NCBI RefSeq assembly: GCF_900106845.1
Contig: NZ_LT629850.1
Span: 1,805,863 to 1,849,476, forward strand
DNA length: 43,614 nucleotides
Reading direction: 5' to 3'
Source: Romboutsia timonensis
Lineage (GTDB): Bacteria; Bacillota; Clostridia; Peptostreptococcales; Peptostreptococcaceae
Made by a program: the position numbers and the translations under genes
In this document: positions 18,204 to 25,703 of the stretch, in pieces
Numbering within the stretch: position 1 is the first letter of the stretch
Layout: every line of letters begins with the position of its first letter
Notes under the pieces: generated by a model
The model's input: only the letters and a program-made list of their open reading frames with translations
The model's database searches: none
Told to the model about the DNA's origin: nothing

Positions 18204-19049
18204 CTAAGAAACAAGATGATTTCTGTACTGAACAGGAGTCATCTTGCTTAAATTCCATTGATATCTATAATTATTATAGTAATCCATATAATCATCTATT
18301 TCTTTTATCACTTCTTCTAATGTACTACATTTGCTAAGAATAACTTCATCTTTAAAATGCCCAAAGAATGATTCTTGTGGAGCATTGTCCCAGCAATTGC
18401 CTCTCCTTGACATAGATTGTTTTAAACCTAATTGCTGTACTTGCTTTTGAAATTTAGGACTCGTGTAATGAACACCTTGATCTGAGTGTAAAATAGCTTC
18501 GCTATGGAGTTTTAAATTCACATTTGACTTAAGTTTTTCTAGTGTATTTAAAACAATATCTAACCGTAGGTTATCTGAGACATAATGAGCTAATATTTCA
18601 TTTGTAGAGGAGTCTTTTATTGTAGACAAGTATGCTTTTTTTCCATTTTTATAACTTAAATATGTAATATCTGTTAATAGCACTTTATATGGTATATCTT
18701 GCTTAAATTCTCTGTTTATGAAATTAGAAACAATAGTATGCTCTTTACTTGCTTTCATCATACGTCTGTAAGGATTCGCTTTTCTATACGGGCAAACTAT
18801 TCCATATTTTTTCATGATTCTCCTAATACGCTTTAAATTATATATTATATTAAATCTATCTTTTAAAACCATTTTTATTTGTCTTGCACCTTTTTTACGT
18901 CCTTTAAAGTTAAAAGCTTTTAATACATTTTCTTTTGATAAAATATCTTTATCTTCTCTTGATTTTCTTAAATCCTTGCTTTCTGATGAGAAGTATTTAT
19001 AATACCCAGAACGTGATACACCTGCAACTTTACATAAATAACTTATCAT
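18204..19049 (-). CDS. IS3-family transposase orfB (integrase domain)
   Basis: The catalytic half of the IS150-type transposase. It has an HTH_21-like region and an RNase H integrase core with Asp in LLTDITYLSY, Asp in ILHSDQGVHYTS and Glu in NAPQESFFGHFK, the DDE triad. The 281-residue frame shown starts at an internal ATG. In the same frame it is open back to the slippery site at 19154, and by family analogy it is made mainly as an OrfAB fusion by -1 frameshifting. All catalytic residues are intact. Confidence 0.93.
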   Translation of the reverse strand: MISYLCKVAGVSRSGYYKYFSSESKDLRKSREDKDILSKENVLKAFNFKGRKKGARQIKMVLKDRFNIIYNLKRIRRIMKKYGIVCPYRKANPYRRMMKASKEHTIVSNFINREFKQDIPYKVLLTDITYLSYKNGKKAYLSTIKDSSTNEILAHYVSDNLRLDIVLNTLEKLKSNVNLKLHSEAILHSDQGVHYTSPKFQKQVQQLGLKQSMSRRGNCWDNAPQESFFGHFKDEVILSKCSTLEEVIKEIDDYMDYYNNYRYQWNLSKMTPVQYRNHLVS

Positions 19050-19114
19050 ATTTTTAAGTTTATATTTTTTTATTGTAGACTTAATAATCTCATATTTTTC
19101 ACAAGAAAATAAAC

Positions 19115-19534
19115 TTACTTCTTCTTTAACACTCTCCTTTCTATCATATCTAACTTTTTTAGTAATTCATTTTCAGCTTGAAGTAACTTCATTTTAGCTT
19201 CTAGTTTTTTGTATTTTTCTTCTATTGAAAGATCTTTCTCAATAGGTCTTCCAGTATTGTATTTGCGAGTATCTGTAAGTTTTATAGCTCCGCCATTTTT
19301 AAAGGCCGTACGCCATCTGCTAGCAGAAGATTTAATCCTTTGCATGCCTATAATATCGATATTGAAGCCACACTCTTCAAATATTATTCTAGGAAGTTTA
19401 CCATTGATACTTTCATTTATAAATATTTTTTTAAATTCATCGGTATAGGTAATACCTTTCGAACTTACTTTCTTAATGTATTTGTTTTGTTTTAATATTA
19501 TTATTTCCTGTTCTGTAAATAATTTTTTACTCAT
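19115..19534 (-). CDS. IS3-family transposase orfA (HTH protein)
   Basis: A 139-residue DNA-binding partner, with two helix-turn-helix regions and a Leu/Lys-rich coiled coil at the C-terminus (KKLEAKMKLLQAENELLKKL) that also dimerises. In IS150-type elements it binds the terminal repeats and limits transposition. GGAGAAAATTTTA precedes its ATG. It is identical to the copy at 42878 except for a few residues. Confidence 0.92.
   Translation of the reverse strand: MSKKLFTEQEIIILKQNKYIKKVSSKGITYTDEFKKIFINESINGKLPRIIFEECGFNIDIIGMQRIKSSASRWRTAFKNGGAIKLTDTRKYNTGRPIEKDLSIEEKYKKLEAKMKLLQAENELLKKLDMIERRVLKKK
19154..19160 (-). promoter_or_regulatory. Programmed -1 frameshift site (A_AAA_AAG) of the IS3 transposase
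   Basis: In the orfA frame the codons read CTA AAA AAG TTA. Slipping back one base at A_AAA_AAG joins orfA to an open frame of 317 codons that runs without stops to the end of orfB. This is the motif used by IS150-type elements to make the OrfAB transposase. Confidence 0.8.
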
Positions 19535-19631
19535 TAAAATTTTCTCCGATCTAATTATTATTTATTTAATTATATACAAAAATACCCTATAGAGTAGACC
19601 TTTTTATTAGTTGTCTACTCTATAGGGTACA

Positions 19632-19657
19632 TTTTAATGCCCTATTATTTTAAATAT
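19632..19657 (-). terminator. IS-split terminator of the DUF2628-like gene
   Basis: The right flank of the IS (minus strand AATAATAGGGCATTAAAA) and the left flank (about 18138-18165, minus strand TTTATAGCCCTTTATTTTTT) together make a GGGC/GCCC stem followed by a T run, which is an intrinsic terminator. The IS now lies in its loop, so the two arms are 1.47 kb apart. Confidence 0.6.
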
Positions 19658-20122
19658 TTAAATTAATTTTTCTATAAATGAAATTATTAAAAGTATAAAT
19701 ACAAATATAATTAATATCCACATAATTAATAAAGATGAAGGGATTAATAATCTTTGCTTTTCACCATTTTCAATGTTTTCATACTTATCTTTAACATTAA
19801 AGTAAAAATATTTACCATGCATTCCTAAAAATACAGGAGTAAGTAAACAAAGTATAAGACCTATTGGTGGTGACCATACTAGTGCTCCAACTAATATTAT
19901 TGCTGTTAATAATACAATAAGTACCTTTTTATAAACCATCCAATTTATTCCTAAAACAATCAACGACCATAAATATTTTCCACTATTCTTAAATGTCATT
20001 CTATCTTTAGAACTTCTCATTTCATCAATTTTTTTTATATACTTTTCACTATTCTTTTGTGCATATTCATATATATTATGTCTAGCTTTATTGGTATTAT
20101 CTTCGTGATTGTTCCTGTTCAT
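19658..20122 (-). CDS. DUF2628-like membrane protein
   Basis: A 154-residue protein with a charged cytoplasmic N-terminus (about 1-48) and three hydrophobic segments (about 67-85, 88-105 and 130-152). The pattern SGKYLWSLIVLGINWMVYKK followed by VFLGMHGKYFYFNVKDKY resembles DUF2628 proteins, where an aromatic-rich loop precedes a G-N/K-Y-F-Y segment. Function unknown. GGGAGG lies before the ATG. Confidence 0.5.
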   Translation of the reverse strand: MNRNNHEDNTNKARHNIYEYAQKNSEKYIKKIDEMRSSKDRMTFKNSGKYLWSLIVLGINWMVYKKVLIVLLTAIILVGALVWSPPIGLILCLLTPVFLGMHGKYFYFNVKDKYENIENGEKQRLLIPSSLLIMWILIIFVFILLIISFIEKLI

Positions 20123-20347
20123 GTCTTCCCTCCCTAATCACTTTTAATATATAATATAATTTTTTTGTGTAAATAGTGCTTGTATTTAATATTTTTTACT
20201 TACATTAAATCGTACATTACTAAGTATTTTTCTATGCTATAGGTAGTTACATTATTTTAAATTATAAATTTTAATTCTATAACCCTTTTATAATACTTAA
20301 TTTCCAATATTTAAGTTTTTATATATTTAAGTATCTAGTAAAAAATA

Positions 20348-20388
20348 AAATCCTCACCTAAAAGTATATAGACTTTAAGTGAGGATTT
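20348..20388 (-). terminator. Terminator of the L,D-transpeptidase gene
   Basis: AAATCCTCAC and GTGAGGATTT arms, extended by further pairs, close around a 9-16 base loop. The minus strand continues TTATTTTTT. The rest of the 20123-20450 gap shows nothing else. Confidence 0.8.
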
Positions 20389-20450
20389 ATATTCTTATAA
20401 TATATTAAATTCAATCTCATATATTTATTATAATCTTTATGTTGTTATCT

Positions 20451-21302
20451 TTAATGTATTATTACAGTTGTAGTATCTAATATATTTTCATATATCCATT
20501 TTGCATTATTTTTTTCTAATCTTATACATCCATGACTAAGTTCTTCTCCTAGCCTTGCATCTTTTATATATTTTCCAGTTGCATCATATAGTATAGAGTG
20601 ATAGTAATAACCATCCTTTATTCTCGTTGCATATTTTACTAAATACTCATCAGTTCCAAATGATGGCTTTCTACCATTTATATAAAATCTCCCTTTTATA
20701 GTTGGTGTTGCAGGTTTTCCTACTGTAGATTGCCACTTATAAATTAGAGTCCATACTCCATTGTCCTTTTTAAAAATATAAGTATATTTATTTTTTAAAT
20801 CAGTAACTATTAAATTATTAGTTGGGCTTTCTATATTATTTTCATTGATAAATCTAATCATATCTGTATAGAAATACGTATAATCTAAATCATTTGGTCT
20901 GTTACCATCATCAGATAAATAATAATTAAATACATATCCTATCATGTCGTTATATGCTACTTTACTCCAATCTCCATCTACCTGTAAAACTTCAATTCTT
21001 GCCTTTTGCGGTATTATAGTTAAACTTTTAGAGTCTGTAGATTTTTCTTCTCTTAAATTTAGATTTGTCCATGGATACTTACTTGTTGATAAATAGTATT
21101 TATATGCATACCCTTCTAGAGAGTTATACTTTACCTTTATCCATTCTTCATCCTCAAACTCAACTTCTACTTTTGTTCCTTTTGGTATTGTAGCTATTAT
21201 ATTTCCACCTGTAGATTTTTCTAATCTTAAATTTAAATTTACTAGAGTGTACTTATATATTATTTCTCTATATTTTTTTATACTAAATTTACTTAACTTC
21301 AC
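20451..21302 (-). CDS. L,D-transpeptidase with two SH3b domains
   Basis: A 283-residue peptidoglycan enzyme. Two bacterial SH3 domains (about 18-72 and 76-130, each with NLNLR.EKST) bind the wall, and a YkuD domain (about 160-283) has the catalytic motif SHGCIRL with Cys259 and His235 upstream in YYYHSILYD. Such enzymes form 3-3 cross-links or attach proteins. The start is GTG with AGGTAGG upstream. Oddly, there is no signal peptide: the first residues (MKLSKFSIKKYREIIYKYT) are charged and run straight into SH3b. The gene may therefore be 5' truncated, use another export route, or act inside the forespore or mother cell. Confidence 0.88.
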   Translation of the reverse strand: MKLSKFSIKKYREIIYKYTLVNLNLRLEKSTGGNIIATIPKGTKVEVEFEDEEWIKVKYNSLEGYAYKYYLSTSKYPWTNLNLREEKSTDSKSLTIIPQKARIEVLQVDGDWSKVAYNDMIGYVFNYYLSDDGNRPNDLDYTYFYTDMIRFINENNIESPTNNLIVTDLKNKYTYIFKKDNGVWTLIYKWQSTVGKPATPTIKGRFYINGRKPSFGTDEYLVKYATRIKDGYYYHSILYDATGKYIKDARLGEELSHGCIRLEKNNAKWIYENILDTTTVIIH

Positions 21303-21617
21303 ATATACCTACCTTCTTTTTGTTTATTTTACAGTATTTTATGAAATTCTACGTATATCTGTGATTATAATTATCCTATGTACATACTAATTATAATTTA
21401 AATTTATTAATACTTATTAATATATTTAAACATATCACACACTCTATAAATCAACATAATATATATATGAGTCTTCTATTTTAAACTTCAGAATTCTATT
21501 TAATATATACTAATCTTTGTATCATCTAAATAATTATCACAATCTTTAGTTAAGCCCTTTATCGATTTATTGATAAAGAATTTAACTTATACAAAATATA
21601 TCTAAGGAGGTAACTTC
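21303..21617. other. Divergent intergenic region
   Basis: About 315 bp of AT-rich DNA between divergent genes. It must hold both promoters. A short CGATTTATTG/CAATAAATCG-like palindrome lies near 21562-21576. The beta-helix gene ribosome binding site AAGGAGGTAAC is at 21603-21613. No gene seen. Confidence 0.35.
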
Positions 21618-23369
21618 ATGAATGGAACAGATGATATACTAGCTCTTTTTTTCAATAATAGTAATCTTCCTTTTGACTTTAAAGATATTAATAAAAAAAA
21701 TTTAGATGATACCATATACTTAACCGAAAATGGATTTAGCGAGCCCATAGGAATATATGACTGCCAAACTAGAACTGCTAAGCTTACTAAGCCAATTATT
21801 AATAAAAGCTTGGTTATAGATATAGATAATGTTACTTTAAACGGAAACAATTATTCTATCGGAAATGGCTCTTTAGATATTGCAGTACTTATCTCTAAAA
21901 ATTCAAAGAATATAAGTATCGAATATTTAAAATTAAATTCATATAATATAGATGTTTTTATTGAGCCATCATGTGAAGATATAAAATTTAATTATTGTAT
22001 ATTTAAAGGTATGAATTTAGGTATTTGTGCATTTTTATCAAAAAATTTATCTATAGAATATAACAAATATTTAAATAGTACCGGAATAATGTTATATGGT
22101 TGTAAAGATACACTTATAAAATCTAATCATCTCTCATCTAATGAAAAAGGAATCTATCTATTTGAAGATAACAATAATTGTAATATAATAGATAATCTAT
22201 TTTTAGACTGTATCGAGGGAATTTCTATAGAATCTAAAAATAGTTTTAATATAATAAGTAACAATAAATTTAAAAATGAAAATAATATTTTACAACAATA
22301 TTGTATATCTATGTTAACTTGTAACCATTATAATAAGATAACTAAAAATCTTATTATATTTTCACATAAATCTATAAGTTATGAGGTAGGCTCTATCACT
22401 TCAAAGTTCATTGGAATATACATTGAAGGCGATAAAAATACATTTAATACTATATCTAAAAATAAAATAGTATTTAAAAATAACAAATATAATTTTAATA
22501 ATACCTTTCCTAATATACTTATAACTGGTATTAGTTGTTACGGAAATAATAGTGATTTAGAAATAAGTGACAATGAAATAGAAATTACTCAAAATGAATT
22601 TGCTATGACAAAAGGAAGTTCCCAATCAGTATATTTATTTAATATTTATATATCAAATCATAGTAACTGTGCTATAAAAAATAATATTTGCAATATAAAT
22701 GAAAACAGTGCTAACCTAAGCTTAACAGATAGTTTATTTGAACTTAGCAATTTAGTACTTGATACAAATAATAAATCTATAAAAATATTTTGCAACGAAT
22801 TTGAAATCTATAAAAATAGTTATATAAATAATGACTCTATATTTAAAGCTTTTAACTTAATCCTAGTTGATAGTAATTCTGATTCAGATATAAAAGATAA
22901 TATATTCAAAGTAAAATCCAATAATCATGGATTTATAGCTAGTATAAATTTATGGACTGAAAACTATGGAAATAAAATTTCATATAATAAATTTATTGAT
23001 ATAGAAGGTGTTTCAATTATATTAGATAGTGAAAATATAGGAAATATTATAATATACAATACTATAAACTGTAATGACTTTGCAGTTGTATTAAATGATG
23101 GAAATAATTCTAATATTATAAAAGCAAACAGTTTGTCTACTATTGCATCTTCAAATATATTGTTAGTTCTTAATAATATGAATAATTTAATAACTGAAAA
23201 TTATATAGAAAATGAATTTTTAGGAATATTCTTAGTAATTAATAATAACAATTTTAATTCTATTAGCTTTAATGAATTTTGTAAAACTTCTCAAGATATT
23301 TCAATCCCTAAAAACTCCTATAACTATGTATTTGATAATACAAAATATTTTATAGAAGATAATGAATAA
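21618..23369 (+). CDS. Right-handed parallel beta-helix repeat protein
   Basis: A 583-residue protein made of more than 15 Asn/Ile-rich coils of the NosD / pectate-lyase-like type (for example NNCNIIDNLFLDCIEGISIE, IISNNKF, ISYNKFIDIEGVSIILD). The N-terminal 90 residues form a cap (MNGTDDILALFFNN...), then beta-helix rungs run to the end. There is no signal peptide, membrane anchor or recognisable catalytic site, so it could be a cytoplasmic, spore-surface or polysaccharide-binding protein; none is proven. AAGGAGG sits just before the ATG. It is followed on the same strand by YitT with a 90-bp gap and no terminator. Confidence 0.75.
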   Translation: MNGTDDILALFFNNSNLPFDFKDINKKNLDDTIYLTENGFSEPIGIYDCQTRTAKLTKPIINKSLVIDIDNVTLNGNNYSIGNGSLDIAVLISKNSKNISIEYLKLNSYNIDVFIEPSCEDIKFNYCIFKGMNLGICAFLSKNLSIEYNKYLNSTGIMLYGCKDTLIKSNHLSSNEKGIYLFEDNNNCNIIDNLFLDCIEGISIESKNSFNIISNNKFKNENNILQQYCISMLTCNHYNKITKNLIIFSHKSISYEVGSITSKFIGIYIEGDKNTFNTISKNKIVFKNNKYNFNNTFPNILITGISCYGNNSDLEISDNEIEITQNEFAMTKGSSQSVYLFNIYISNHSNCAIKNNICNINENSANLSLTDSLFELSNLVLDTNNKSIKIFCNEFEIYKNSYINNDSIFKAFNLILVDSNSDSDIKDNIFKVKSNNHGFIASINLWTENYGNKISYNKFIDIEGVSIILDSENIGNIIIYNTINCNDFAVVLNDGNNSNIIKANSLSTIASSNILLVLNNMNNLITENYIENEFLGIFLVINNNNFNSISFNEFCKTSQDISIPKNSYNYVFDNTKYFIEDNE

Positions 23370-23458
23370 TAGAGTTTCATAAATAGTATTACCATGTATT
23401 ATCTAAACTAAATTAGTAAATACTCTAATATAAAGTCTTATGATAAGGAAGTGATACT

Positions 23459-24313
23459 ATTAAAAATAATTCTATTTCATATATATTTGACATGATAATA
23501 TTATGCCTTGGATGTTTTATAATGGCCGTTGGTCTTAATATGTTTTTAGAGCCCTATACAATTGCTTCAGGTGGGTTAACTGGTCTTGCTATAGTCTTTA
23601 AAAGTTTATTTAATACTCCACTTTGGCTTATAAATTTAGCTTTTAATATACCCTTATTTATAATTGGTATTAAAATTTTAGGAAAAAGAGACGCTATAAA
23701 GACTCTGATAGGTATTTTACTACTCACTTTTTTCTTAAAAGTAACAGAAGACTTAACAACTTACAACACAACAAGTGATGTTTTATTATCTGCTATAGCA
23801 GGTGGTATAGTAGTTGGTATTAGCCTTGGTATGTTATTTAGAGTAGATGCATCAACTGGTGGGTCTGAACTTGCTTGTCTTATTTTAAATAAAATATTTC
23901 CATTTATAAGTATCTCTACATTTTTATTTATAATAGATGGCATTGTTATTATTCTTGCAGGTATTGTATCTAAAAATATAGAAACTGCCTTATACGCTAC
24001 TATTTCACTTTATATAACTATAAAAATCTCTGATACTATTGTTGAAGGATTTGATTTTTCAAAATCTTTCATAATAGTTACCGATAAGTTTGATGAATTA
24101 TCTAAAGCTATTATGAAGGATTTAGAAAGAGGAGTTACATTTTTAGAAGGACGTGGTGGATATACTAACATAAAAAAAGATGTTTTATTGGTTGTAGTTT
24201 CTAGACGTGAAGAAGTTCATTTAAAAAAATTAGTTAATGAGATTGACCCTATGGCATTTATTATAATTAATGATGCTCATGAGGTTTTAGGTGAAGGATT
24301 TAGTAAAAAATAA
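23459..24313 (+). CDS. YitT-family membrane protein (probable ATT start)
   Basis: YitT-family proteins have five membrane segments (DUF161, within about 10-170) and a C-terminal cytoplasmic DUF2179 domain (about 195-280), seen here as SKAIMKDLERGVTFLEGRGG and VVVSRREEVHLKKLV. The function is unknown; they may be transporters. The first ATG is at 23492, but it lies inside the first membrane helix and has no ribosome binding site. AAGGAAGTGAT at 23445-23455 instead points to an in-frame ATT at 23459, which adds a normal YitT N-terminus (MKNNSISYIFD). The rare start is inference. Confidence 0.85.
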   Translation: MKNNSISYIFDMIILCLGCFIMAVGLNMFLEPYTIASGGLTGLAIVFKSLFNTPLWLINLAFNIPLFIIGIKILGKRDAIKTLIGILLLTFFLKVTEDLTTYNTTSDVLLSAIAGGIVVGISLGMLFRVDASTGGSELACLILNKIFPFISISTFLFIIDGIVIILAGIVSKNIETALYATISLYITIKISDTIVEGFDFSKSFIIVTDKFDELSKAIMKDLERGVTFLEGRGGYTNIKKDVLLVVVSRREEVHLKKLVNEIDPMAFIIINDAHEVLGEGFSKK

Positions 24314-24368
24314 ATAAATAATTGTATGAAGTCTATTCTAATCCTTTTACAACTAATTCTAAAATAAG

Positions 24369-24412
24369 AGACTGTAAGTATGTTCTTGTAAATATAAACT
24401 TACCTACAGTCT
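24369..24412 (+). terminator. Terminator of the YitT gene
   Basis: AGACTGTAAGTA (24369-24380) pairs with TACCTACAGTCT (24401-24412) with one mismatch, followed by TTTTTT. Confidence 0.85.
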
Positions 24413-24540
24413 TTTTTGAATGTAAAATTAATAATTTTTGTATAATATTTATACTAAACTTTTATAGATAATGAAATGAAAGATTAAACAGAAATAAAAA
24501 ATATTATTTACACAAATCTATACACATTCTCTAACTTTAT

Positions 24541-24612
24541 AAAAAATTCGCTTCGCTCATGTCGCCAACGACTTCGTCCGTTGCTTGAGCCACTGCGTGG
24601 GCGAAGCATTTC
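24541..24612. repeat. Dispersed AATTCGCTTC/CAACG repeat, copy A
   Basis: A GC-richer 72-bp segment standing out from its AT-rich surroundings. It reads AAAATTCGCTTCGCTCAT, then GCCAACGA, about 10 bases, TCCGTTGCT, and a tail ending GGGCGAAGC that re-pairs with the first arm. CAACG/CGTTG and GCTTCG/CGAAGC can fold into a nested hairpin. Related copies lie at 28634 and 40710. Confidence 0.7.
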
Positions 24613-24716
24613 AAAATCTTTTTTACGCTCAAAACCAGTTTATTGATATTACTTACATTCAGAAGTTATCCGCATTTTTTTAAATATTATAATATCCTTA
24701 AGCGTAAAAAATACCT

Positions 24717-25175
24717 TTACTCATTAGAAAATTTAGCAACTGTAGCATATCCAGCCCCGTTTCCACCTGTTATATACATCTTTCCACATCTAATCCAGGC
24801 ATGTGCCTTCATTTCATTATTTAATTTATTTACTCCAAGATAAATAGTAGTTGATATATTTCGTTTTTTTAACATCTTTTGAACAGTCAAAGCTTGAACC
24901 AAGCATAAACTCTCCCATGGAGTGTATTTACTTATAGTTGTTACTATCCATCTTACTTTGTTACAAATCCTATATTCACTTAAATCAACATCTTCTTTTG
25001 ATTCCTTATTATATGTACCCATTTCTTCTTTTAACTTATTAAAAGGCTTTTTAAGTATTTTAAATCTCATTATACCTGTTAAAAAAAAAGCTTCTAAAAA
25101 TAGAAGCTTATCTTCCATACTAATCTTAAATAAAAATGTTTTTGTTTTTCTAATTAGACGATAAAAGGCCTGCAT
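24717..25175 (-). CDS. Lasso-peptide-type B2 leader peptidase (transglutaminase-like)
   Basis: A 152-residue protein of the Transglut_core3 / lasso biosynthesis B2 family, Cys proteases that remove RiPP leader peptides. The motif WESLCLVQALTVQKML carries the nucleophile Cys91, and KAHAWIRC carries His125. The acidic third residue is less obvious. The N-terminal 60 residues are helical and basic. The start overlaps the end of the B1 gene by 26 bp, so the two are translationally coupled and form the usual B1/B2 pair. No precursor, ATP-dependent cyclase (asparagine-synthetase-like C protein) or exporter is encoded nearby. The partner substrate is thus elsewhere or lost. Confidence 0.85.
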   Translation of the reverse strand: MQAFYRLIRKTKTFLFKISMEDKLLFLEAFFLTGIMRFKILKKPFNKLKEEMGTYNKESKEDVDLSEYRICNKVRWIVTTISKYTPWESLCLVQALTVQKMLKKRNISTTIYLGVNKLNNEMKAHAWIRCGKMYITGGNGAGYATVAKFSNE

Positions 25176-25425
25176 TGTCTAATCCTTCTATAAACTCCAT
25201 TACACTTTTTTCACAAGTTTCTCTGTCTACATCATATTCTGATAATAATGTATTTACTACTTCAGATATTTTAACAGGTGATTGTATTTCTTCCCATATT
25301 CTACTTCCCACACTATTTAATGCAAAGTATTGTCCCTTTTCTAAGTCCATCATTACCTTATCTCCATCTATATCTGTTGTATCTATATCTTCTCTATAAG
25401 ATACTATTGAATCTAAATTTAGCAT
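25150..25425 (-). CDS. PqqD-family RiPP recognition protein (lasso B1-type)
   Basis: A 91-residue PqqD-like winged-helix domain, the RiPP recognition element that binds a precursor leader and delivers it to the B2 protease. Characteristic pieces are DGDKVMMDLEKGQYFALNSVGSRIWEEI at the N-terminal strands, read in parts as MMDLEKGQYFALNS and GSRIWEEI, and the helix pattern IVxxLLSEYDVD...DNAGLL at the end. AAGGAGG precedes its ATG. It is first of the two-gene unit with the B2 peptidase. Confidence 0.85.
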   Translation of the reverse strand: MLNLDSIVSYREDIDTTDIDGDKVMMDLEKGQYFALNSVGSRIWEEIQSPVKISEVVNTLLSEYDVDRETCEKSVMEFIEGLDNAGLLSSN

Positions 25426-25577
25426 ATCCTATGCCTCCTTAGTATACATTTATTTTATGCTTAAATAATACTTTCTTTTTCACATTTATTAAATTACTCT
25501 AAAGTAGTATTTTGCTAATTTGTATAGGTTAGTAACTTATTTAGTATGTATATGTTCTTTGTATCAAATTAGCGAAG

Positions 25578-25636
25578 AGGATAATATATAAGTTGTAACG
25601 ACATTTAAGCATGGAGTGAAACTTATATATTATCCT
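25578..25636. repeat. 17-bp perfect inverted repeat upstream of the B1/B2 genes
   Basis: AGGATAATATATAAGTT (25578-25594) is repeated inverted at 25620-25636 with a 25-base loop. The loop and flanks contain ATGGAGTGAAAC and GCGAAG/GAGCGAG pieces resembling the dispersed repeat at 24541 and 40710. It could be a mobile hairpin, a structured RNA or a diverged member of that repeat family. Confidence 0.6.
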
Positions 25637-25669
25637 GGAGCGAGCCATCTGTTAAAACTTACAAAAAAA

Positions 25670-25689
25670 GTATGAGTTTTACCTCATAC
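25670..25689 (-). terminator. Terminator of the CDF transporter gene
   Basis: On the minus strand GTATGAG and CTCATAC pair around GTAAAA and are followed by TTTTTTT, 14 bp after the stop codon. Confidence 0.88.
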
Positions 25690-25703
25690 CGTTAATCAAA
25701 ATT

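Larger units (their letters stand above)
18166..19631 (-). mobile_element. Complete IS3-family (IS150-type) insertion sequence
   Basis: A 1466-bp element bounded by inverted TGTACCCT termini (18166-18173 and, reversed, 19624-19631), encoding overlapping orfA and orfB on the minus strand. The orfA-side end contains a perfect 17-bp hairpin (19583-19599 with 19613-19629). No 3-4 bp target duplication is obvious. The flanking DNA on the two sides pairs with itself (GGGC... left, GCCC... right), so the element sits in the loop of a terminator. A second, partial copy is at 42781. Confidence 0.92.

Noticed and set aside
21618-23369. CRISPR-like or tandem repeats in the beta-helix gene
   Set aside because: Recurring ATAAT/AATAA words come from Asn/Ile-rich coils; there are no exact spaced repeats.
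24643-24843. Plus-strand 66-codon frame
   Set aside because: Antisense to the B2 peptidase; no ribosome binding site and no family.
25437-25577. Candidate lasso precursor upstream of the B1 gene
   Set aside because: Only frames of 8-35 codons exist, none with a plausible leader, Thr at -2 or Gly-start core with an acidic residue at 7-9; the longest is the hairpin itself.
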